From the NCBI GenBank assembly GCA_016934125.1, contig JAFGTL010000289.1, positions 1 to 5,102 on the forward strand: a stretch of DNA of 5,102 nt, in the 5' to 3' direction. Below the pieces are notes generated by a model that saw nothing but the letters and a program-made list of their open reading frames with translations, was not told the origin of the DNA and did no database searches. A program made the position numbers and the translations under genes. Shown here piece by piece: positions 1 through 5,102 of this stretch. This DNA comes from Candidatus Hydrogenedentota bacterium (GTDB taxonomy: Bacteria > Hydrogenedentota > Hydrogenedentia > Hydrogenedentales > SLHB01). The first letter of the stretch is position 1; the number at the start of each line of letters is the position of its first letter.

Positions 1-175
1 CCCAAAAGGTGAGCCCTGGCTCAGGCTCAACACCATGCCCCAAAACGCTTTGACAAAATCCCCTCGCCCTTACGAGATGATCAGGGGGGCAGCAGACGGA
101 GCCCGGCCGCTCCGAACGGCGCTCTGAATTGCGCAAGGCAGTAAAGGTGCGAAAAGAAAACAGATGGAAAAGGAA
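1..175. other. Intergenic region upstream of the pseudopilin operon
   Basis: I see no supportable gene here. There is a short inverted repeat (TGAGCC at 10-15 with GGCTCA at 24-29) without a T-run on the + strand, and another (CGGAGC at 97-102 with GCTCCG at 109-114). A lone TTGACA at 50-55 lacks a good -10 at normal spacing; the best is TACGAG at 71-76, 15 nt away. The stretch 151-175 is rich in A and lies directly upstream of the promoter -35, where an UP element would sit. The region probably separates this operon from a gene outside the window. Confidence 0.6.
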
Positions 176-205
176 TTGACTTGCCGGGCGGGTTCGGGCT
201 AGGAT
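176..205 (+). promoter_or_regulatory. Sigma70-type promoter for the gspI-J-K-F operon
   Basis: A -35 box TTGACT (176-181, 5 of 6 consensus) is followed after 18 nt by a -10 box TAGGAT (200-205, 4 of 6). Transcription would start near 212, giving a leader of about 150 nt before the GTG start at 360. The A-rich segment at about 151-175 may act as an UP element. The position, just ahead of the first pseudopilin gene and with no gene upstream in the window, supports the assignment. It is a sequence match only. Confidence 0.6.
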
Positions 206-359
206 AGACCTCGGAGCGGCCGAGCGGCGCCCGGGGGATACGTGACCCGCTCCCAAGACGGGAAAGGCAAAACCGCTCTTTTCGCAATTTGGTCATTTCT
301 TGCAGCGCGGCCGGGGCGGTTCGACCCCGGGCCGGCGGCAAAACAAGGGGAGCGACCAA
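206..359 (+). promoter_or_regulatory. Operon leader with GC hairpin ahead of the first RBS
   Basis: This is the presumed 5' untranslated region of the operon. It holds a strong hairpin: 308-316 pairs with 325-334, giving nine GC pairs with one bulged G (331) and an 8-nt loop. The hairpin ends about 10 nt before the ribosome binding site AAGGGGAG (345-352). No T-run follows, so it is not a simple terminator. It could influence mRNA stability or access to the RBS, or it could simply reflect high GC content. Open frames crossing this leader from TTG or GTG codons at 242 and 300 have no RBS and are not believed to be translated starts. Confidence 0.4.
345..352 (+). promoter_or_regulatory. Ribosome binding site deciding the gspI-like GTG start
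   Basis: AAGGGGAG lies 7 nt before GTG at 360. The frame is open upstream to a TTG at 300, but that codon has no Shine-Dalgarno sequence. Starting at 300 would also put an unusually long 38-residue leader before the prepilin cleavage site, instead of 18. Confidence 0.7.
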
Positions 360-881
360 GTGGGCCGGACGAATCAAGTCTCTGGACGCCTCCGGCGTCT
401 CCACACCACCGGCTTCACGCTGCTCGAGGTCATCGTGGCCTTGGGGGTAGTGAGCGTAGCCATCTCCGTCATCGTCGCGATGTTTTCCGGCAGCCTGACG
501 CTCGGCGCCTCGAGTCGCAGCGCCAACGCGGCCGGGGTCCTCGCCGAGGAACGCCTCATCGACCTCCAGCGCAATCCGGCCGGATACGACTGGGCCGGCC
601 TGGCGGACTGCTCGCCGGGCGAGTTGGCCCCGATCGTGGCCAAGGACGAGGAGACGGGCCGCATCGACCCGCCGCGGATGGGCGAGGCGGCGGGCGAGGC
701 CATCGAGGACACGGCGGCCTTCTTCGAGCGATTCACCTGGCGAGCCTACGCCAAGAAGCCTGAGGCCGATGCGCCCTATCTCCAAGTGATCGTGATCGTG
801 GGTTGGCCGGAGCAGGCCCGGGAGCGTTCGTTTGCGTTGACGGGTATCATGCCGTGCAGGCTGGTGGAGGGCGCGCAATGA
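360..881 (+). CDS. gspI: GspI/PilV-like minor pseudopilin (prepilin-type N-terminus)
   Basis: A 173-residue prepilin, started at GTG. A basic leader (R10, R12, R13) ends at G18, and the prepilin peptidase site is G18|F19, followed by TLLE with the conserved Glu at mature position +5 (E23). A hydrophobic helix runs to about residue 44. The N-terminal type, and the place directly before gspJ- and gspK-like genes, point to GspI, a tip subunit of the T2SS pseudopilus that anchors in the inner membrane before assembly. The end (around 141-163, hydrophobic strand then GW) resembles the last strand of GspI/PilV proteins. It is longer than usual GspI (about 120-130 residues), with a charged, Pro/Gly-rich stretch at about 83-125. 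Cys84 and Cys166 could pair. Outside the N-terminus similarity is weak, so PilV-like or another minor pilin remains possible. Its stop overlaps the next start (ATGA), implying translational coupling. Confidence 0.78.
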   Translation: MGRTNQVSGRLRRLHTTGFTLLEVIVALGVVSVAISVIVAMFSGSLTLGASSRSANAAGVLAEERLIDLQRNPAGYDWAGLADCSPGELAPIVAKDEETGRIDPPRMGEAAGEAIEDTAAFFERFTWRAYAKKPEADAPYLQVIVIVGWPEQARERSFALTGIMPCRLVEGAQ

Positions 882-1468
882 GGAAGTCCCGCCGTAGCGC
901 CGGGTTTACGCTGCTCGAACTGATCGTCGTCATCGGATTGATGGGCGTGGTCAGCGCCCTCGGCGGCATCAGCTTTTTCTACATGATGGACGGGTGGTCG
1001 ACGCTGCGGACCCGCACCGAACTCGATCGCCGGGCCGAGAACGTGCTCGACACCATGGGGCGCGACTTCCGGACCGCCATTGCGTCGCCGTTGGCCCAGA
1101 TGGGCCTCGTGGGGACTACGCAGGAAGACGGAAACGATCTGGTCACAATTCCCTTTGCCGCGCCGACGATTCCCGACAACCGCGTGATCGGCGCCATCGT
1201 TCAATACCACGTGTTCGAAGGCGAATTGATCCGAACCCCGTACGATATCGACAGCGAAGAGATCCCCGAGACGCGGCACGCCATCGTCAAGGGCGTCGTG
1301 TCGCTGCGCTTCGAATACGCCCCCCGGGGCGGGGGCCCGTGGCAGACGGAGTGGTTGGAGGAAGGGTTTCCGGCGGCCGTCCGCGTGAGCCTGACGCTCA
1401 CCGATCCGGACAGGCCTACGCGTGGCGTTGTTTCCCGCAAGGCGGTTTTCCCCCTTTACGTGGAGTAG
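878..1468 (+). CDS. gspJ: GspJ-like minor pseudopilin
   Basis: A 196-residue prepilin. The ATG at 878 overlaps the previous stop by 4 nt and has GGAGGG at 866-871, 6 nt upstream. The in-frame codon at 803 is rejected because it would place the cleavage site after 34 residues. A short basic leader (MRKSRRSAG) is cut at G9|F10, with Glu at +5 (E14) and a hydrophobic helix to about residue 36. The rest fits GspJ: a region with alternating strands, a segment around 136-147 of the form 'I-V-K-G-V-V-S-L-R-F-E-Y', then a Trp-containing loop, a strand with 'P-A-A-V-R-V-S-L-T-L', and a final FPLYVE. In the T2SS, GspJ binds GspI and GspK in the tip complex that starts pseudopilus assembly. Synteny I-J-K strengthens the call. 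No broken codons or odd composition are seen. Confidence 0.86.
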   Translation: MRKSRRSAGFTLLELIVVIGLMGVVSALGGISFFYMMDGWSTLRTRTELDRRAENVLDTMGRDFRTAIASPLAQMGLVGTTQEDGNDLVTIPFAAPTIPDNRVIGAIVQYHVFEGELIRTPYDIDSEEIPETRHAIVKGVVSLRFEYAPRGGGPWQTEWLEEGFPAAVRVSLTLTDPDRPTRGVVSRKAVFPLYVE

Positions 1469-1475
1469 GACAGGC

Positions 1476-2474
1476 ATGACTCGATCCGTGATCGCCATGA
1501 GTCGACCGAGCAAGGCTAAGGGCTTCGCCCTGTTGACGGCCATCATCCTGCTGGCCGTCTTCTCGCTGATGGGTTCGGTCTGGCTGCGCTACATGCTTCT
1601 CGAAAACGATCAGACCGCCCGCGGCCTGAAGTCGCTCCAGGCCCAGTACGTGGCCAATGCCGGCGCAAACGCCGCTATCGCGGAACTCGCCCGCGCCCTG
1701 CAATCGGGCGACGTGGCCGCGTTGCTGGCCGAGCCCCCCGTGGTGGAGGTGCCGATCTACAGCAACGTGGTCGCACGGCCCAATGGCCTCGAGGCCGTCG
1801 AGAAGGCCCCCGGGCTCGCCCGCATCACCATCGAGGATGAGAACGCCCGGATCAACGTAAACTACGCGCCAACCCGGGTGCTGAGCGCCCTGTTCGGCGT
1901 GGACGGGGCCACCGCGCGCAAGATCCGCACCAGCCTCCCGCGCCAGGACGCGGACGAGTTCGCCGTCGGCGACGAGCCCGCTTACTGGTTCACGAGCACG
2001 GACGAACTCGTCACGCGCGGCTTCGTCAAGGCGCGCGACTTCGGCCCGGTGAGCGGCGATCTCACCGTCCACAGCGTCATGGGCGCCGAGGAGGCCGCCG
2101 CGGGCTACATCAACATCAACACCGCCTCGCAACGGGTGGTTCAGGCGGTGCTGGGCGTGGACGCCGAACGGGCCAAGACCGTGATGGCGGCCCGGCCGTT
2201 TGCCTCGGTCGCGGAGTTGAGCGCGGCGGCCGGCAAGCCGGCGGCGACGTTCAACGTGCGCCCCGATCCGGCCACGCCCGACGTCCTGCCCAAGGATCTG
2301 TGTTTCGAGTCGCGCTGCTTCCGCATCATCAGCGCGGGGTCCGTGTCCCGGGAGGGGCCGGCCGGCTCGCGGCAGGTGTACGCCCGGGGGTGGGTCGAGG
2401 CGGTTGTGTACTTTGGAGCGGATGGCGAACCGGAGATCCGGTTCTGGAGTGAAACGCCGAAACGCGAGGGATGA
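1476..2474 (+). CDS. gspK: GspK-like minor pseudopilin (tip of the T2SS pseudopilus)
   Basis: 332 residues. The ATG at 1476 lies 7 nt after the gspJ stop, with AGGA (1467-1470) overlapping that stop. A second ATG at 1497 lacks an RBS. The leader is basic (K13, K15) with cleavage at G16|F17. Mature position +5 is Thr (T21), not Glu, which is the known exception that marks GspK. A hydrophobic helix spans about 18-37. Two helix-hairpin-helix/SAM-like motifs typical of GspK follow: one near 120-150 (E-D-E-N-A-R-I-N-V-N-Y-A-P, then L-F-G-V-D-G) and one near 210-245 (G-Y-I-N-I-N-T-A-S, then V-L-G-V-D and R-P-F-A-S-V-A-E-L). The C-terminal part has Cys276 and Cys281, then a strand 'F-R-I-I-S-A-G' as in other GspK proteins. 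The length matches the family (about 300-340). GspK caps the pseudopilus and blocks its over-elongation; cargo contact is inferred for the family. Confidence 0.88.
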   Translation: MTRSVIAMSRPSKAKGFALLTAIILLAVFSLMGSVWLRYMLLENDQTARGLKSLQAQYVANAGANAAIAELARALQSGDVAALLAEPPVVEVPIYSNVVARPNGLEAVEKAPGLARITIEDENARINVNYAPTRVLSALFGVDGATARKIRTSLPRQDADEFAVGDEPAYWFTSTDELVTRGFVKARDFGPVSGDLTVHSVMGAEEAAAGYININTASQRVVQAVLGVDAERAKTVMAARPFASVAELSAAAGKPAATFNVRPDPATPDVLPKDLCFESRCFRIISAGSVSREGPAGSRQVYARGWVEAVVYFGADGEPEIRFWSETPKREG

Positions 2475-2580
2475 GCCCTCCCCCCGCTGCCCGGCGGCCG
2501 AATGCGCTGTGCAGCGACACAACCGGGGATGGGCCACCGCGTGAGGCTTGGTCTGCAGGAGCCAATGGAGGAAGACGAAC
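2475..2580 (+). other. Spacer between gspK-like and gspF-like genes
   Basis: A 106-nt gap. I find no stem followed by T-residues and no clear -35/-10 pair, so gspF probably shares the upstream transcript. An in-frame ATG at 2548 has no good RBS. The gap ends with the strong RBS of the next gene, TGGAGGA at 2566-2572. Confidence 0.5.
2566..2572 (+). promoter_or_regulatory. Ribosome binding site deciding the gspF-like start
   Basis: TGGAGGA lies 8 nt before ATG at 2581. It selects that start over the in-frame ATG at 2548, which would overlap the RBS region and add 11 residues. Confidence 0.75.
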
Positions 2581-3837
2581 ATGCCGACAAAGGCCGACAA
2601 ACCGGCGGGACGGATCAAGCGCGTGAGTCCGGCCACCAAGAAGCGTGCCGCGGCCCGCAAGGCTGCTCCGAAGGCCACAGACGTCGTCGTCGATGAGGAG
2701 GAGGCCGTGGTCGTGGCCGATGATGACGCGCCGTCGATGGTGATCACGCCGAAGCCCAAGACCTCGGGGTTCCTGTCATTCGGCGGCATTCGGCGGGACG
2801 AGATCACGGCGTTTCTCCGCCAGCTCATCATGATGCTCGAGGCGGGGACTCCGCTGCTCAAGGCGCTCAAGACGCTCGGCGAGCGCGCGGAACGGCCCGG
2901 ACTGCGCGCCATGCTCACCGACGTGAGCGATCACGTCGAGAGCGGCAACGCCCTCTGGCAGTCCTTCGAGCGGCACCCGCGCCATTTCGATACGGTATTC
3001 ATCAACCTGGTGAAGGCCAGCGAGGCCAGCGGCACGCTCGTCACCGTGCTCCGGCGCCAGGTCGAATACTGGGAGCGCAGCGAGATGCTCGGCAAGCGGG
3101 TGAAGCGCGCCATGTACTATCCCGTGGTACTCGTGTGCGTGTGCGCGCTCGTGGTCCTGTTGCTGGCGAAGGTGGTCATTCCCCAGTTCGAGCAGGTGTT
3201 CGAGCAGATCGGCACCGAACTCGAATGGTATACGATCTGGTTCATCTGGATCATCAAGTTCGTCACCAGCATTCCCTTCGTCCTGCTCGTGGTCGCGGCC
3301 CTCGTCGCCCTGGGCGTCCTCTACCGGTGGTGGTGCACGAGTCCCATGAACCGGCTCCGCCGGGACAAGATCAAGCTGCGGATCCCCAAGATCGGCCCGG
3401 GCATCATCCGCAAGTACGCCGTGGTTCAGTTCACGCGCTCGCTCTCGCTGCTGCTGCGCAGCGGCTTGTCGATGATGGTGACCCTCGATCTGGCCCGCAC
3501 GGCCATTCACAACCAGGCGGTGGCCCAGGTGCTTCAGTCGGTGCGCGATTCCGTGGAGCGCGGCGAAGGCATCGAGCAGCCTCTGCGGCAGGCCGAAGGC
3601 GTGATTCCGCCCGTCGTTACCGACATGCTCGTCACGGGCGAGGAATCGGGCCAGTTGGACACGATTGCGGAGCACATCGCCGATACCTATGAAGAGGAAG
3701 TGAACATCGCCCTGGCCGGCTTGGGGGACATGATCCAGCCGGTGTTGACGGTGATCGTCGGCGGCGTGGTGCTCGTGGCGGCGCTTGCGCTGTTCGTCCC
3801 CATGATCGGGATGGTGCAGCAGGTCAGCAATCTATAG
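2581..3837 (+). CDS. gspF: GspF/PilC-family inner-membrane platform protein
   Basis: 418 residues, near the usual family length of about 400. Two T2SSF domains are seen. Domain 1 (about 75-180) has 'F-L-R-Q-L-I-M-M-L-E-A-G-T-P-L-L-K-A-L' and 'N-L-V-K-A-S-E-A-S-G-T-L' (142-153). Domain 2 (about 284-385) has 'F-T-R-S-L-S-L-L-L-R-S-G' and 'T-G-E-E-S-G-Q-L-D' (352-360). Membrane helices lie at about 181-203, 221-255 and 388-410, with the classical arrangement. The protein forms the inner-membrane platform that links the GspE/PilB ATPase to pseudopilin or pilin assembly. The N-terminus is odd. Instead of the usual family N-terminal domain, residues 3-31 are Lys/Arg/Ala-rich with 11 basic residues, and 34-49 hold eight Asp/Glu. 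The first family motif then begins at about 75. It follows the pseudopilin genes and precedes a terminator, so it is the last gene of the unit. It could serve a pilus (PilC) rather than a T2SS; the I-J-K neighbours favour T2SS. Confidence 0.92.
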   Translation: MPTKADKPAGRIKRVSPATKKRAAARKAAPKATDVVVDEEEAVVVADDDAPSMVITPKPKTSGFLSFGGIRRDEITAFLRQLIMMLEAGTPLLKALKTLGERAERPGLRAMLTDVSDHVESGNALWQSFERHPRHFDTVFINLVKASEASGTLVTVLRRQVEYWERSEMLGKRVKRAMYYPVVLVCVCALVVLLLAKVVIPQFEQVFEQIGTELEWYTIWFIWIIKFVTSIPFVLLVVAALVALGVLYRWWCTSPMNRLRRDKIKLRIPKIGPGIIRKYAVVQFTRSLSLLLRSGLSMMVTLDLARTAIHNQAVAQVLQSVRDSVERGEGIEQPLRQAEGVIPPVVTDMLVTGEESGQLDTIAEHIADTYEEEVNIALAGLGDMIQPVLTVIVGGVVLVAALALFVPMIGMVQQVSNL

Positions 3838-3854
3838 AGGCACATCGAGTTAGG

Positions 3855-3896
3855 CGGGTGGGGTCACGGATAGCCGGAGTGCCCCACCCGTTTTCT
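3855..3896 (+). terminator. Intrinsic terminator after gspF
   Basis: A perfect 9-bp GC-rich stem (CGGGTGGGG at 3855-3863 with CCCCACCCG at 3882-3890) is followed immediately by TTTTCTGTT. The loop of 18 nt can fold further through CAC (3865-3867) with GTG (3879-3881). It lies 17 nt after the gspF stop and separates the secretion genes from the ligase gene. Confidence 0.85.
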
Positions 3897-3948
3897 GTTG
3901 GGGGCAACACGCGCGGGCGGGCGCTCTGCCGCGGCCGCGGCCGGAGAC

Positions 3949-3955
3949 AAGGAGG
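3949..3955 (+). promoter_or_regulatory. Ribosome binding site for the ligase GTG start
   Basis: AAGGAGG, a full-strength Shine-Dalgarno sequence, lies 8 nt before GTG at 3964. It fixes the start of a gene whose first ATG codons lie deep inside the conserved domain. No clear promoter is visible between the terminator and this site. Confidence 0.8.
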
Positions 3956-3963
3956 CAGTCGAG

Positions 3964-5102
3964 GTGACCATTACGCAGTTGCTTGAGGATCAGGCGGCGA
4001 AGTACGAAGACAAGACGCTGCTGATAAGCGACGGCGAGGAGTTGTCGTACCGGGCCGTCCAGCAGCGGGCCGCGTCGGTTGCGGCGGGGCTCGCGGACCA
4101 CGGCGTCGGGGCCGGCGACAAGATCATCCTCCTCATGGGCAACTGCCTCGAGTTCCTCTACGTGTTCCTCGGCGCCGGCCGGATCGGCGCGGTCGTCGTC
4201 CCGGTGAACCCCCTCCTCAAGCCCGACGAGATCGCCTTCATCGCCAACGACTCGGACGCCGAAACGCTGATCATGATTCCCGAGTTCGCCGCGCTGCTGC
4301 CCCAGGTCGCCGCGGCGTTGCCCAAGGTGAAGCGGGTGTTCGTGCTGGGCGACGCCCCGGCCGGGGCGCCGGCCGGCAGCGTGGCCGTGCTTCCGTTCGC
4401 GTGCCTCCTCGAATGCGCCGAAACGCCGCCGGCGATCGCGGCGGGCTCTGACGACGACGCCGCGCTGATCTACACCTCCGGCACCACGGGGCTCCCGAAG
4501 GGCGTCATTCTCACCCATCGAAACTACCTCGCGAACGCGCGCATGATCCTGCGGACGACCACCATGTCGGGAGCGGATCGGTTCCTGCTCGTGCTGCCGT
4601 TGTTTCATGTAAACGCCCAGGTGGTCAGCATTCTCGCACCTATGATCGCCGGTGCGGACGTGTACGTCATGAAGAAGTTCAACCCCTTCGCCATTCTCCC
4701 GTTGATCGAGAAGTTCCGCGCGACGATTCTGAGCGCGGTGCCCACAATCTACAACGTCATGTGCCGGATGCCCAAGGCCGCCGAGTACGACATCGACTCG
4801 ATCCGCTTCTTCGTATCGGGCGCGGCGCCGATGCCCGAGGAGACGTACCGCGACGTCCAGCGGGTGCTCCGCAAGCCGTTGATCATGGGCTACGGCCTGA
4901 GCGAAGCAACCTGCGCCAGCGCCGCCGCGGACTACCGCGATCCCATCAAGTGGAACTCGGTCGGATCGCCCCTGCGGTACACCTGCATCCGCATTGTGGA
5001 CGAGAACGGGGTGGACGTGGCCGTGGGCGACACGGGCGAGATCGTCGTGTCCGGCCCGGCCGTCATGAAGGGGTACTACAAGAACCCGGAGGCGACGAAG
5101 GA
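3964..5102 (+). CDS. Acyl-CoA synthetase-type AMP-forming ligase (partial, 3' end missing)
   Basis: The first 379 residues of a class I adenylate-forming enzyme; the frame stays open to the window end. The family activates a carboxylic acid with ATP to an acyl-AMP and then transfers it to CoA, in the cytoplasm or at the membrane surface. Motifs in order: the phosphate-binding loop Y-T-S-G-T-T-G-L-P-K-G (170-180), L-P-L-F-H-V-N-A-Q (211-219, with the substrate-pocket His215), S-G-A-A-P (285-289), M-G-Y-G-L-S-E-A-T (308-316, adenine/Mg site with Glu314), T-G-E (357-359) and G-Y-Y-K-N-P-E-A-T (370-378). The hinge and catalytic-lysine C-terminal domain (about 130 residues) lies beyond the window. 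The layout resembles long-chain fatty acid-CoA ligases (FadD-like), but aryl-acid, oxalate or o-succinylbenzoate ligases share it, so the substrate is not assigned. The start is the GTG with AAGGAGG 8 nt upstream. Separated from gspF by a terminator, it is probably functionally unrelated. Confidence 0.94.
   Translation, partial: MTITQLLEDQAAKYEDKTLLISDGEELSYRAVQQRAASVAAGLADHGVGAGDKIILLMGNCLEFLYVFLGAGRIGAVVVPVNPLLKPDEIAFIANDSDAETLIMIPEFAALLPQVAAALPKVKRVFVLGDAPAGAPAGSVAVLPFACLLECAETPPAIAAGSDDDAALIYTSGTTGLPKGVILTHRNYLANARMILRTTTMSGADRFLLVLPLFHVNAQVVSILAPMIAGADVYVMKKFNPFAILPLIEKFRATILSAVPTIYNVMCRMPKAAEYDIDSIRFFVSGAAPMPEETYRDVQRVLRKPLIMGYGLSEATCASAAADYRDPIKWNSVGSPLRYTCIRIVDENGVDVAVGDTGEIVVSGPAVMKGYYKNPEATK

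Noticed and set aside
10..29. A small inverted repeat as a terminator
   Set aside because: The stem is only 6 bp. No T-run follows on the + strand, and only a short CCTTTT follows on the minus strand, so it is too weak to call.
50..76. A second promoter beginning at the perfect TTGACA at 50-55
   Set aside because: The best -10 (TACGAG at 71-76) matches only 3 of 6 at a 15-nt spacing. The promoter at 176-205 is clearly better.
313..330. A tRNA T-arm-like GGTTCGA element
   Set aside because: The flanking bases do not form the 5-bp T-stem around the TTCGANN loop, and no acceptor, D or anticodon arms are found upstream.
300..359. TTG at 300 as the start of the gspI-like gene
   Set aside because: No Shine-Dalgarno sequence before it, while the GTG at 360 has AAGGGGAG at 7 nt and gives a normal short prepilin leader.
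242..763. A 173-codon + strand frame overlapping gspI in another frame
   Set aside because: Composition is Arg/Gly/Pro-rich without a domain. The overlapping frame encodes an unmistakable prepilin N-terminus.
81..878. A 265-codon open frame on the minus strand over the leader and gspI
   Set aside because: Low-complexity composition, no recognisable domain, and opposite a prepilin gene with a clear RBS and cleavage motif. It also runs over the promoter.
1416..2918. A 500-codon open frame on the minus strand opposite gspK and the start of gspF
   Set aside because: It is antisense to two well-recognised genes. Its product is Arg/His/Gly/Asp-rich with no domain, and such frames arise from the GC-rich third positions of the + strand genes.
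2776..3675. A 299-codon minus-strand frame opposite gspF
   Set aside because: His/Arg/Glu/Leu-rich shadow translation of the GspF coding strand, with no start signal of note.
3850..4608. A 252-codon minus-strand frame opposite the ligase gene
   Set aside because: It covers the terminator and the conserved ATP-binding motifs of the ligase on the other strand, and has no domain of its own.

Overview
This 5.1 kb window is GC-rich bacterial DNA. It looks like a chromosomal region of a Gram-negative-type (diderm) organism, because it carries genes of the type II secretion (T2SS) / type IV pilus-like superfamily. The codon use is strongly GC-biased at third positions, which also produces long spurious open frames on the opposite strand. 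The phylum cannot be fixed from the sequence. A GC-rich Planctomycetota-, Hydrogenedentota- or proteobacteria-like genome would all fit, and this is only a guess. All genes read on the + strand.

Layout. Positions 1-359 hold no convincing gene. They contain a good sigma70-type promoter (176-205, with an A-rich stretch upstream) and a leader of about 150 nt with a strong GC hairpin. Positions 360-3837 are a four-gene block. It holds three pseudopilin genes in the classical order gspI-like (360-881), gspJ-like (878-1468) and gspK-like (1476-2474), then a GspF/PilC-family inner-membrane platform gene (2581-3837). An intrinsic terminator (3855-3896) closes the block. After it, a GTG-started gene for an acyl-CoA synthetase-type AMP-forming ligase begins at 3964 and runs off the window end.

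How they work together. In T2SS the minor pseudopilins I, J and K form the tip complex that primes assembly of the pseudopilus. GspF is the polytopic membrane protein that couples the cytoplasmic ATPase to pseudopilus growth. Here the tip genes and the platform gene share a transcription unit bounded by a promoter and a terminator. No major pseudopilin (G), H, ATPase (E), secretin (D) or L/M gene is visible in the window. Those parts must be encoded elsewhere or just outside. The ligase is probably an unrelated neighbour in fatty acid or other carboxylic acid activation.

No wholly new system is evident. The most unusual items are the GspF N-terminus, which carries a Lys/Ala-rich basic stretch followed by an acidic patch, and the separate I-J-K-F arrangement.
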